Below are positions 1-9,115 of a stretch of DNA of 64,000 bases, in pieces. The position numbers and the translations under genes were made by a program. Within the stretch, counting starts at the first letter, position 1. The number at the start of each line of letters is the position of its first letter. The notes below the pieces were generated by a model that saw only the letters and a list, made by a program, of their open reading frames with translations, was not told the origin of the DNA and did no database searches. Source of the stretch: Mesorhizobium comanense (GTDB lineage Bacteria > Pseudomonadota > Alphaproteobacteria > Rhizobiales > Rhizobiaceae); contig NZ_SCNN01000001.1 of assembly GCF_005503535.1 (NCBI RefSeq), positions 186,001-250,000 on the forward strand, read 5' to 3'.

Positions 1-1
1 G

Positions 2-364
2 GCCCCTGGCGGCGCTTCGACCCAAAAGGCGGTCAATGCCGAAATCCTGTCGGCCCTTGGCGCGAAGGGCGTCTTCATCAACATCGGTCGCGGCAGCACG
101 GTCGATGAGGCGGCGCTGGCGGCGGCCCTTGCCGAAGGCACGATCGCAGCCGCCGGGCTCGATGTCTTCGCCAGCGAACCGAACGTGCCGCAAGCGCTGC
201 TCGATGCGCCCAATGCCAGCCTGTTGCCGCATGTCGGCTCCGCGTCGGAACATACGCGGCGCGCCATGGCGGATCTGTGCGTCGACAATCTCATATCGTG
301 GTTCACCGAACGGCGGCCGCTGACGCCGGTGCCCGAGACGGCGCATGTAAAGGCACAAGGCTGA
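2..364 (+). CDS. D-isomer-specific 2-hydroxyacid dehydrogenase, C-terminal part (partial)
   Basis: The gene is cut by the left edge; about 120 C-terminal residues remain, in frame from base 2 to a TGA at 362-364. The visible part is the end of the NAD-binding domain: the stretch FINIGRGSTVDEAAL, the motif AAAGLDVFASEP, and PHVGSASEHTRRAM. These are the usual signature of 2-hydroxyacid dehydrogenases of the glyoxylate/hydroxypyruvate reductase group, which interconvert 2-keto and 2-hydroxy acids with NAD(P)H in the cytoplasm. The active-site histidine falls in PHVGS. Substrate cannot be told from this fragment. The next gene starts about 87 bases downstream in the same direction. Confidence 0.9.
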   Translation, partial: APGGASTQKAVNAEILSALGAKGVFINIGRGSTVDEAALAAALAEGTIAAAGLDVFASEPNVPQALLDAPNASLLPHVGSASEHTRRAMADLCVDNLISWFTERRPLTPVPETAHVKAQG

Positions 365-450
365 GACCTGGCCCCGCCACATTTATTAACGTCGGCTTAA
401 CCCTTTGAAATCATTCTTCATCCAGTGTTCGCGCTTGGGTGAAGGCCAGA

Positions 451-840
451 ATGAAAATCCTCTCCGCATTGATCGCCGCCACCGCCCTGTTTGGCGGCGT
501 GCAGCTCTTTAACGGCGGCGGCGGGGAAAGCACCGCCGATGAGGTCGCGCCGGCCAATACCTACAGGCTCATTGCCAACGGCGACGAAGGGGTCTGCTCG
601 GTCACGCGCGGCGCCTCGGTTTCGCAGGATTTGTCGCTGCTGACGGTTGCACAGAATTGCCGCCGGCTCCTGCCAGGAATCGAACGGGCGAAGTTCTGGC
701 GCGAAGCGCAGGACGGAAGCGTTGCCTTCAGCGCCGACGGCATCGATCCGATCGTCACCTTCGCTGTTGCCGATGGCGATGGCTATGAATCCTACGCTCC
801 GGCCATGCCGCTGCTGTCACTCGCGGCCGCCGGCAACTGA
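451..840 (+). CDS. Small exported protein, possibly AprI/Inh-type protease inhibitor
   Basis: This encodes about 129 residues with an N-terminal signal-like hydrophobic segment (MKILSALIAATALFGG), followed by a small domain with two cysteines (VCSVTRG and QNCRRLL). The pattern of a cysteine pair, then W and an FSADG strand, resembles the beta-barrel of AprI/Inh metalloprotease inhibitors, but the match is weak and from memory. ATG 451 is preferred over GTG 439 because GAAGG lies at 441-445. The stop abuts the stop of the next, convergent gene with no bases between them. Likely periplasmic. Confidence 0.6.
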   Translation: MKILSALIAATALFGGVQLFNGGGGESTADEVAPANTYRLIANGDEGVCSVTRGASVSQDLSLLTVAQNCRRLLPGIERAKFWREAQDGSVAFSADGIDPIVTFAVADGDGYESYAPAMPLLSLAAAGN

Positions 841-1614
841 CTACTCCGCCGCCGCCCGCGCGCCCGCTCTGGCGGCCGCATGCAGGCGCACCGCGTCACC
901 GAAGGCCCGGAAGATCTTGACCGATATGCTGTCGGACTTGACCCAGTATTCCGGATGCCACTGAACGCCGACGGCGAAGGCGCGGGCGCCCTTGACCGAC
1001 ACCGCTTCGACCGTGCCATCGGTGGCGACGGCCTCGATCTCCAGCTTCGACCCAAGTCGGTCGATCGCCTGGCGGTGCAACGAATTGACCTTGATGTCGC
1101 CGGGGCCGAAAACGCCGGCAAGGCAGCTGCCCGGCTTGATCGAAACGGTCTGGTGGATGGCGAAGCGTTCGTCCTGGATATCGCTCACCGGCGCGCGATG
1201 GTCGAGCGAGCCCTCGCGTTCCTGGATTTCGGTGCCAAGCGTGCCGCCAAGCGCCACGTTCAACTCCTGGATGCCGCGGCAAATGGCAAGCAGCGGCACG
1301 CCGCGCTCGATCGCCTTGCGGATCAGCGGCAGCGTGGTGGAGTCGCGCGCGGGGTCATAGGGACCATTCGCCTCGCTGGCATCGCCGCCATAGAGCGAGG
1401 GATCGACATTGGATTTCGAGCCGGTGAGCATGACCCCGTCGACGGAAGCCAGAAGTTCGTCGAAGTCGAGCCGGCCGCCGAAGGAAGGCACGAGCAGGGG
1501 GAAGACACCGGCTCCCGTGATCGCCGCTTCCAGATATTGCTGCGGGGCGGCATGCCAGGTGTAGTTATCGAACTGACGGACGTCGGTCGATATGGCGACG
1601 AGCGGCTGATGCAT
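841..1614 (-). CDS. Gamma-glutamyl-gamma-aminobutyrate hydrolase family protein (PuuD-like)
   Basis: The 257-residue protein is a class I glutamine amidotransferase-fold hydrolase. The nucleophile elbow reads LLAICRGIQELNVALGG, with the catalytic Cys in CRG, and the late GVQWHPEY supplies the His of the triad. Members cleave the gamma-glutamyl bond of gamma-Glu-GABA (PuuD, putrescine breakdown) or related amides; substrate is inferred only from the family. Length is normal (about 250). It is convergent with the preceding small exported-protein gene and has its own 5' region at 1615-1877. No other putrescine genes adjoin it. Confidence 0.85.
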   Translation of the reverse strand: MHQPLVAISTDVRQFDNYTWHAAPQQYLEAAITGAGVFPLLVPSFGGRLDFDELLASVDGVMLTGSKSNVDPSLYGGDASEANGPYDPARDSTTLPLIRKAIERGVPLLAICRGIQELNVALGGTLGTEIQEREGSLDHRAPVSDIQDERFAIHQTVSIKPGSCLAGVFGPGDIKVNSLHRQAIDRLGSKLEIEAVATDGTVEAVSVKGARAFAVGVQWHPEYWVKSDSISVKIFRAFGDAVRLHAAARAGARAAAE

Positions 1615-1757
1615 TTTGGATCGGGTTTCCAGCTGGACACGGGTATATCGCCTGCAAAATAGGCGATCTCAAGGCATTTTTCCATGCCAAGTTACGGCGT
1701 GTCGAATGGGCCACGAAACCATCCGTTAGACTATAGTTGCAAGTTCGCACGGGCTGA

Positions 1758-2987
<1,230 letters not shown>

Positions 2988-3060
2988 CGCGGGGGGGAAG
3001 CCCCGATCTCGTGCCTGTCTGTCGGGCATTGGCGCTGCCCCTCACCTGCCTGCCGGCATC

Positions 3061-3086
3061 CTCTCCCCGTATGGTGACGGGGAGAG
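3061..3086. repeat. GC-rich hairpin of REP-like intergenic repeat
   Basis: A perfect 10-bp stem (CTCTCCCCGT, loop ATGGTG, ACGGGGAGAG) lies between the convergent TRAP binding-protein and alcohol dehydrogenase genes. The flanking CCCTCACCTGCCTGCCGGCA resembles intergenic repeats common in Mesorhizobium genomes (recollection). It may also end transcription from both sides, although there is no T tract. Confidence 0.55.
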
Positions 3087-3134
3087 GGGAGCCGTCATCG
3101 GCGGGTTCGCCAATCGCTAACGTTGCAATGCACC

Positions 3135-4163
3135 TCAGACCCGCGCCGGCACCACCAGCACCTTGACCTCGCCGGGCGCCGGCGGGTTGGCGATGACGGC
3201 CGGAGCTTCTTCCAGCGGCACCTGTCTGGAGATCAGCCGGTCGATCTCGATCGCGCCGGATGCGATCAGCTCCGCCGCGCGGCGGTGCGTGTGTGGATTG
3301 AGGAAGGAGCCCAGCACCTTCAGCTCGCGAAACAACAGGTCGAACGGCTCGAACTCAGCTTTCATGCCTTGCGGCGTCACGCCGACAATAACGACCGTGC
3401 CGCCGGCCCTGGACAGCCGCATCGACTGTTCGACGGTCTCCCGCACGCCGGCGCACTCGAACACGACATCGACCCCGCCCGGGATCAAGCCTGCCGGCCC
3501 GCAGATCATATCCACGACATCGCCGGCTGAAGGGTCGACCGTCGACGTCGCGCCGAGTTCTTCGGCAAGCGCGCGCCGTGAGGCCTGTCTGGTCGACAGG
3601 ATGATGGTCGAGGCGCCGGCCAGCCGCGCCAGCTGCACGGTGAGCAGGCCGATGACGCCCCCGCCAAGCACCACCACCGAGCCGCCCGGCCTGATCCCGG
3701 CAAGATCGAGGCCATGCAGGCAGCAGCCGAGCGGCTCGCAGAACGCGCCATGGGTCGGCGGCAAGCCGGCGGGGAGCAGGAAGGCCTGTTTCTGCGGCAG
3801 CACGACATAATCGGCGAAGCCGCCGTCGCGGTGGATGCCGATGGCGTTGAGATTGCGGCACAGATTGATCCGGCCGGCATGGCAATGGTCGCAGCGCCCG
3901 CAGGCGATGTTGGGATCGCCGGTGACACGGTCGCCGATCGAAAATCCCGACACGCCGGCTCCGACGGCCTCGATGATGCCGGAGAATTCGTGTCCGGGCG
4001 TCACCGGAGGCCGGCAGGGAAACTCGCCATGGAACAGATGCCGGTCTGTGCCGCAGACGCCGCAGGCCTCGATCCGCACCAGGAGATCGTCCGGTCCGGG
4101 GACAGGCTTGGCGATGTCGCGCAGCGTGATGCTGCCAACCGCTTCGAGCCTTACGGCTTTCAT
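3135..4163 (-). CDS. Zinc-dependent alcohol dehydrogenase (sorbitol/threonine dehydrogenase type)
   Basis: The 342-residue medium-chain dehydrogenase has an N-terminal GroES-like domain with catalytic-zinc residues in ACGVCGTDRH and GHEF, and a structural-zinc lobe with four cysteines in CGRCDHCHAGRINLC. The Rossmann motif is VVLGGGVIGLL. It should oxidise a secondary alcohol or polyol with NAD(P). The start at 4163 is preceded by GGAGG on the minus strand and follows the DctM stop by 13 bases, so it is the last gene of the TRAP permease operon. That suggests it acts on the imported compound. Confidence 0.9.
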   Translation of the reverse strand: MKAVRLEAVGSITLRDIAKPVPGPDDLLVRIEACGVCGTDRHLFHGEFPCRPPVTPGHEFSGIIEAVGAGVSGFSIGDRVTGDPNIACGRCDHCHAGRINLCRNLNAIGIHRDGGFADYVVLPQKQAFLLPAGLPPTHGAFCEPLGCCLHGLDLAGIRPGGSVVVLGGGVIGLLTVQLARLAGASTIILSTRQASRRALAEELGATSTVDPSAGDVVDMICGPAGLIPGGVDVVFECAGVRETVEQSMRLSRAGGTVVIVGVTPQGMKAEFEPFDLLFRELKVLGSFLNPHTHRRAAELIASGAIEIDRLISRQVPLEEAPAVIANPPAPGEVKVLVVPARV

Positions 4164-4176
4164 GGCTGTGCCTCCA

Positions 4177-5952
4177 TCAGTTGAAGTTCGGCGGTTGCGA
4201 CAGGTCGGGCGCCGGCGTTGCCGGCTTGGCCGGCGGCGCGTCGCCGAAACTTGGAGGCTGCGACAGATCAGGGCTTCCTGGGGCTGCCGGTGCCGCGCCG
4301 CCATTGGCGGGTGGCGCGCCGAGCGGTGACAGGCCGGGCACCTCGGGCACCTTGTAGTCGATCGTGCCAGGGTCGACCGTGTCGCCCTTGTAGCGCATCA
4401 CCATTTGCGGGAAGGCGATGGTCAGGCCGATCATCACCACCTGGATGCAGACGAACGGCACCGCGCCCCAATAGATCTGGCCCGTGGTGACCGGTGCGAT
4501 CTGCTTGCCGGTGATCCTGTCGAGATAGGGCACCCGCGCCGCCACCGAACGCAAATAGAACAGCGCGAAGCCGAACGGCGGATGCATGAAGGAGGTCTGC
4601 ATGTTGACGCCGAGCAGCACGCCGAACCAGATCAGGTCGATGCCGAGCTTGTCGGCGGCGGGCGCCAGCAGCGGCACGATGATGAAGGCCAGTTCGAAGA
4701 AATCGAGGAAGAAGGCCAGGAAGAAGACGAGAATGTTGACGCCGATAAGGAAGCCGACTTCGCCGCCCGGCAGCGAGGTCAAGAGATGTTCGACCCAGAT
4801 CTGGCCATTGACCCCGTAGAAGGTGAGCGAGAACACGCGCGCGCCGATCAGGATGAACAGCACGAAGGATGACAGCCTCGTCGTCGAGGCCAGCGCCTGC
4901 TTGATCACCTCCAGCGACAGCCGGCCCTTGGCGGCGGCCATGGCCAGTGCGCCGACGGCGCCCATGGCGCCGCCTTCGGTCGGCGTGGCGATGCCGAGGA
5001 AGATGGTGCCCAGCACCAGGAAGATCAGCGCCAGCGGCGGGATCAGCACGATGACGACCTGCTGTGCCAGCCGCGACATCATGTTGATGTTGAGCCGCCT
5101 GTCGGCGATCGCGACGATATAGATCAGGATCACGCCGACGCAGGCGCCAAGGATGTCGGCATCGTCGCCATGGGTCGGCGCCAGGTAACGGTAGGCGGCG
5201 TAGGAGACGGCCACCGCCACCGCCAGCGCCACCAGCAGCGACGTCACGCCATGGCCGAGCGTGCGCGCCTCGAGTGGCAGCGCCGGTACCATTTTCGGCC
5301 GGAAGACCGACATGAACAGGATGTAGAGCGCGTAAAGCCCGGTCAGGACGAGGCCGGGGATCAGCGCGCCCGCATACATGTCGCCCACCGAACGGCCGAG
5401 CTGGTCGGCGAGCACGATCAGCACCAGCGAGGGCGGGATGATCTGGGCGAGCGTGCCCGACGCGGCGATCACGCCCGATGCCAGCCTGCGGTCGTAGCCG
5501 TAGCGCAGCATGATCGGCAGCGAGATCAGGCCCATGGCGATGACGGAGGCCGCCACCACGCCGGTGGTTGCCGCCAGCAGCGCGCCGACGAAGATCACGG
5601 CATAGGAGAGACCGCCGCGGATCGGCCCGAACAATTGGCCGATCGTGTCGAGCAGATCCTCGGCCATGCCCGATCGCTCGAGCACGATGCCCATGAAGGT
5701 GAAGAACGGAATGGCCAGCAGCGTGTCGTTCGACATCACGCGGCTGCCGTAGAAATTGTCCGGCAAGGCGTAGAGAAGCGGCCAGGCAAGGTTGATCGCG
5801 CCGCCCGAATAGGGCGTCAGAACCACGCCGATGACGAAGAACAGCAGCCCGTTGGCGGCGAGCGAGAAGGCCACGGGGTAGCCGATCAGCATGAACAGGA
5901 TCAGCGAGGCGAACATGATGGGCGCCATGTTCAAGGCGATGAACTCCATCAC
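4177..5952 (-). CDS. TRAP transporter large permease subunit (DctM)
   Basis: The 591-residue integral membrane protein has many hydrophobic segments and the DctM landmarks (ATTGVVAASVIAMGLISLP, ASGTLAQIIPPSLVLIVL, TPTEGGAMGAVGAL). It carries the cation-coupled transport path of a TRAP system. It is longer than typical DctM (about 430) because of internal loops and a Pro/Ala-rich C-terminal tail containing the nonapeptide PDLSQPPSF and then PDLSQPPNF. The start is GTG 5952 or the adjacent ATG 5949, overlapping the DctQ stop, so translation is probably coupled. Confidence 0.92.
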   Translation of the reverse strand: MMEFIALNMAPIMFASLILFMLIGYPVAFSLAANGLLFFVIGVVLTPYSGGAINLAWPLLYALPDNFYGSRVMSNDTLLAIPFFTFMGIVLERSGMAEDLLDTIGQLFGPIRGGLSYAVIFVGALLAATTGVVAASVIAMGLISLPIMLRYGYDRRLASGVIAASGTLAQIIPPSLVLIVLADQLGRSVGDMYAGALIPGLVLTGLYALYILFMSVFRPKMVPALPLEARTLGHGVTSLLVALAVAVAVSYAAYRYLAPTHGDDADILGACVGVILIYIVAIADRRLNINMMSRLAQQVVIVLIPPLALIFLVLGTIFLGIATPTEGGAMGAVGALAMAAAKGRLSLEVIKQALASTTRLSSFVLFILIGARVFSLTFYGVNGQIWVEHLLTSLPGGEVGFLIGVNILVFFLAFFLDFFELAFIIVPLLAPAADKLGIDLIWFGVLLGVNMQTSFMHPPFGFALFYLRSVAARVPYLDRITGKQIAPVTTGQIYWGAVPFVCIQVVMIGLTIAFPQMVMRYKGDTVDPGTIDYKVPEVPGLSPLGAPPANGGAAPAAPGSPDLSQPPSFGDAPPAKPATPAPDLSQPPNFN

Positions 5953-6533
5953 GAGCGCACCTCCTCGGCCAGCGCCTTGGCTTCGAGTTCGGCCTGCTCA
6001 TGCGCCGAGATGAATGGGTTGGGATCATCCATGATGCCGCGCATGATGGCGATCTTCTTGATGATCTCGGAAATGCCTTGCAGCGCCAGCAGGAAGAAGC
6101 CGACCAGCAGGATGGCCTTGGCCGGCCACACGATCAGCCCGCCGGCATTGGTCGACATCTCGCCGCTGTGGAAGGACAGCCTGACATAGGGCACGAAGTA
6201 GAACACCATCAGCGTCACGAACGGCATCAGGAACAGGAGGTGGCCGAGCAGGTCGATCCAGTGCTGCACGCGCCGCGGAAACAGCCCGTAGATGATATCG
6301 ATGCGGATATGCTCGTTCTGCTTCAGCGTGTAGGCGGCGGCGAGCATGAAGGCCGCGCCGAACAGGTACCACTGCAGTTCCAGCCATGCGTTCGAGGATG
6401 TGTCGAAGACCTTGCGGATGACGGCGTTGCCGGCGCTGACCAGGATTGCCAGCAGGATCAGCCAGGATACCGATTTGCCGATGAATTCATTGAGGCGGTC
6501 GATGCCCCGCGACAGAGCGAGCGGCCCTTCCAT
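5949..6533 (-). CDS. TRAP transporter small permease subunit (DctQ)
   Basis: This 194-residue protein has about four hydrophobic segments, including SWLILLAILVSAGNAVIRK and ILLVGFFLLALQGISEIIKK, and the DctQ-like stretch WLELQWYLFGAAFMLAAAY. It pairs with the large subunit encoded immediately downstream (overlap at 5949-5952). First gene of the leftward operon dctQ-dctM-alcohol dehydrogenase; a GGAGGG-like sequence precedes ATG 6533. The binding protein lies separately at 1878-2987. Confidence 0.9.
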   Translation of the reverse strand: MEGPLALSRGIDRLNEFIGKSVSWLILLAILVSAGNAVIRKVFDTSSNAWLELQWYLFGAAFMLAAAYTLKQNEHIRIDIIYGLFPRRVQHWIDLLGHLLFLMPFVTLMVFYFVPYVRLSFHSGEMSTNAGGLIVWPAKAILLVGFFLLALQGISEIIKKIAIMRGIMDDPNPFISAHEQAELEAKALAEEVRS

Positions 6534-6718
6534 GCAGTCCCTCCCTTTTGTCGCTGCGTGCCGGTTTCCCCTCTGTCGTCACGCCGCGTGGCCCAACGGT
6601 ATGCCGTGCGTGGCCGGACGGGTCAACCAGCATGGAAGCGGCGAAACGGCATGGGACGGAAGGCGGTGCCGGGCGGCTGCGGTTTGCCCCGGCGTCATGC
6701 AACCAAAGTCTGATGCGG

Positions 6719-7624
6719 TCAGGCGATTTTGGCCTGGTCGCGGCCGGCGCCGATCAGGATCAGCATGGCGACCAGGAACAGGTACATCCAGGCGTCGCGC
6801 CATTCGATCGGGAAGTAACCGGCCCACAAGGATTCGGCCATGCCGAAGGCGGCCGCGCCCAACGCTGCCCTGGGCGGCGACAGATAACCGCCGACCGACG
6901 TCACGAACAGGATTTTCAACCCGTAGACGAGGCCGGAGCCGAAGCTGACATTGCCGTAGTAGAGGCTGGCCATGATGCCGGCCAGCGCGGCGCAGAAGCC
7001 GGCGAACAGCACGGCGTGCCGGAACACGCGCCGGACATCGACGCCGCATAGGGCGGCGGCCCTGGGGTCGTCGGAAACGGCGCGCCAGGCCCGGCCGAAA
7101 TTCGAATGGGCGAACGCCCATGTGGCAAGGGCGACCGCTGCCAGGACGAATGCGCAGTCGAGCACCTGGATCAGCGTCAACGTCGCTTTGAAGCCGGCGC
7201 CTTGCGCGAAGACGATGGGCTGCGCCAGCATGGGCGGCAGCCACAGGTCATGCGTATCGGCAGCGATGCGGCTCGCCTCCGACAGGACGATCAGGATGCC
7301 GAGCGTCGTCACGACGATGGCATTGGGCGTGCGGTCGGCCAGCGGCTCGAAGACGCTGCGCGATAGGACATGGCTCAGCAGCGCGGCATAGAGGAATGCC
7401 GCCACGACGCCGAGCAGCACCGATGCCAGCACCGTCAGCCACAGCACCTGATAGCCGAAGGCGACGGTCAGGATCATCGTCTGGCCGCAAAAGGCGAACA
7501 GCGCGCCATAGGCAAGGTTGGTGCGGTGCAGGATGCCGTTGGTCAGCACGTAGCCGAAGGCGAGCAGCGCATAGAGCGCGCCCGAATGCAGCCCGTTCAG
7601 CACCTGCTGGAAGAAGTAGAGCAT
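6719..7624 (-). CDS. Branched-chain amino acid ABC transporter permease (LivH-like), orphan
   Basis: The 301-residue polytopic membrane protein resembles LivH. It has GLHSGALYALLAFGYVLTNG near the N-terminus, TTLGILIVLSE, a cytoplasmic coupling-loop-like segment RAWRAVSDDPRAAALCGVD, and VTSVGGYLSPPRAALGA near the end. ATG 7624 has GAGG about 6 bases upstream, better than TTG 7630. No LivM, LivG, LivF or binding protein gene lies next to it in this window, so its partners must be elsewhere or it is a relic. It diverges from the CGNR gene across 147 bases. Confidence 0.85.
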   Translation of the reverse strand: MLYFFQQVLNGLHSGALYALLAFGYVLTNGILHRTNLAYGALFAFCGQTMILTVAFGYQVLWLTVLASVLLGVVAAFLYAALLSHVLSRSVFEPLADRTPNAIVVTTLGILIVLSEASRIAADTHDLWLPPMLAQPIVFAQGAGFKATLTLIQVLDCAFVLAAVALATWAFAHSNFGRAWRAVSDDPRAAALCGVDVRRVFRHAVLFAGFCAALAGIMASLYYGNVSFGSGLVYGLKILFVTSVGGYLSPPRAALGAAAFGMAESLWAGYFPIEWRDAWMYLFLVAMLILIGAGRDQAKIA

Positions 7625-7729
7625 GCACAACCTCGAAGCATGTTGCCCGAAATGCCCGGCGCTGGGGATAACGGCACACCCAAGGCGCCGGCAAGCATAT
7701 CACGCGTGAAGGTGAGGTTTGCATCGCCG

Positions 7730-7765
7730 AATCTAACTTGTCAAATGCGATTTATTGGTTAGATT
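7730..7765 (+). promoter_or_regulatory. Candidate promoter and inverted repeat upstream of CGNR gene
   Basis: An exact 8-bp inverted repeat, AATCTAAC (7730-7737) and GTTAGATT (7758-7765), is separated by 20 bases. Within it TTGTCA (7738-7743) and TAGATT (7760-7765) form a -35/-10 pair with a 16-base spacer. Transcription would begin near 7772, the A of the start codon, giving a leaderless or nearly leaderless message. The second arm covers the -10, so a bound protein would repress; autoregulation is inferred. Confidence 0.45.
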
Positions 7766-7771
7766 TCAGGA

Positions 7772-8383
7772 ATGACAGTTGCCTGGACCCCGCATCGCTT
7801 CACCGGCGGCCTGCTCGCGCTCGATACGGCGAACACCGTCGTGTTGCGCGGCGATCCGCAACGCACCTTCGATCGCTTCGACGATCGGGCCGAAATCGCC
7901 CGCTTCGCCGAGGCCGCCAGCGGTTTTCGCGCCGCCGAGCTCGGCGACCGGCGGCTGGCCGTACGCTCGCCTGAGGCCATCGCGCCTGTCGTGCTGTCGA
8001 TCCGCGAGGCGACCGACCGGCTGTTTCGCGGCGCGGTGTCGAACGGCGCGGTTTCCACGACGGACTTGCCCGGATTTCTGCGCGCCTGTGCCGATGGTCT
8101 CGCCGGCAGCCAGACAGGGATCGGCGGGGCGGGAAGGCCGTTCGGCGATCCGGCGACGCCGATAGCCTTCGAGGCCGCGCTGGCGGTTTCGGCGCTTTCG
8201 CTGTTGCGCGACGACACGGTCGCGCGGCTCAGGATCTGCCCCAACTGCACATGGTTGTTCGTCGACAGAAGCCGCAATTCCAGCCGTCTCTGGTGCGACA
8301 TGGCGGTGTGCGGCAACAGGCAGAAGGCGAGCCGTCACTATCGCCGCCGCAGGATGGCGGCCCATGAGGTCAAGGATGCCTAG
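7772..8383 (+). CDS. ABATE / CGNR zinc-finger domain protein, putative regulator
   Basis: The 203-residue protein has an N-terminal ABATE-type domain beginning with GGLLALDTANT, and a C-terminal CGNR zinc finger: CPNC, then DRSRNSSRLWCDMAVCGNR followed by a basic tail (RRRR). CGNR proteins are presumed DNA-binding regulators of stress or metabolic genes; direct functions are poorly known. It diverges from the orphan LivH permease and overlaps the lipoprotein gene downstream, so these three may be functionally linked. Confidence 0.85.
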   Translation: MTVAWTPHRFTGGLLALDTANTVVLRGDPQRTFDRFDDRAEIARFAEAASGFRAAELGDRRLAVRSPEAIAPVVLSIREATDRLFRGAVSNGAVSTTDLPGFLRACADGLAGSQTGIGGAGRPFGDPATPIAFEAALAVSALSLLRDDTVARLRICPNCTWLFVDRSRNSSRLWCDMAVCGNRQKASRHYRRRRMAAHEVKDA

Positions 8384-8906
8384 AGGTCTTGCGCGTTCGC
8401 TCGCTGCCGCCATGCTGGTCGCGGCCATGGCACTCGGCGCCTGCCGCGACACCGGCGGGGAGGGCAAGCTGTTCGAGGTCTCGGGCAAGATATTCATCTT
8501 CAACTACCGCCTCGCAAGGGCGACCTATGTGGTGACGCTGCGGCCATTGCAGCCGATGGGCGAGGGCCAGGTGGTGGTAGCCAGCTTCCAGAACCCTGCC
8601 GGAGGCGACCCGATCGTGGTCGAGCAGAAGGTGTGGCCGAAGCTCGACAAGGTGAGCCTGGAGAGCCCGGCATTGACCTGCATCGTCAAGAACAAACCCT
8701 ATGCGATCGCAATCAGCATCAAGGGCGCGGACGGCACGGTGCTGCAGAAGATCGACACCACGCTGATGTCGACGGAAGATCAGTCGATCCTGCCCGACCG
8801 GCCGCTGGTCATCGACCAGCTTTATACGGCCAATCCCGATCTCGCCGGCCACCCCGATGGCAAGCTGCCGGGCGAGCCGAAGCCGGATTGTTCGAAAGCC
8901 GGCTGA
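8376..8906 (+). CDS. Putative lipoprotein of unknown function
   Basis: This encodes 176 residues starting at ATG 8376 (AAGG just upstream), overlapping the end of the CGNR gene by 8 bases. The N-terminus is a lipoprotein signal: basic MPRGLARS, hydrophobic stretch, and lipobox LGAC, so Cys is the likely lipidated residue. The rest looks like an all-beta domain (KIFIFNYRLARATYVVTLRP). I do not recognise a family. Translational overlap suggests co-expression with the CGNR protein. An earlier ATG at 8364 is possible. Confidence 0.7.
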   Translation: MPRGLARSLAAAMLVAAMALGACRDTGGEGKLFEVSGKIFIFNYRLARATYVVTLRPLQPMGEGQVVVASFQNPAGGDPIVVEQKVWPKLDKVSLESPALTCIVKNKPYAIAISIKGADGTVLQKIDTTLMSTEDQSILPDRPLVIDQLYTANPDLAGHPDGKLPGEPKPDCSKAG

Positions 8907-9115
8907 CGCCGGCATGGCTCCTGTCGGAATTTTCGTGCGCGGCCGCCCTGTCGGAGTCCCCTTTCCTGCGTGATCAGCCACCCGCGTGAACCGTTTGTTG
9001 CGCGTTCACTGGTCTCTCCGATTTTGTTTGACCTGCCTTGCAAGGGGAGAAAGGATGCGTCATCCGATCCCGACGTTGGCTGCCGTCCGTGCAGCCTTCG
9101 CAGAGGAAATGCCTG

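Noticed and set aside
7736..7974. Small plus-strand frame overlapping the CGNR gene start
   Set aside because: Arg-rich out-of-frame shadow with no ribosome site.
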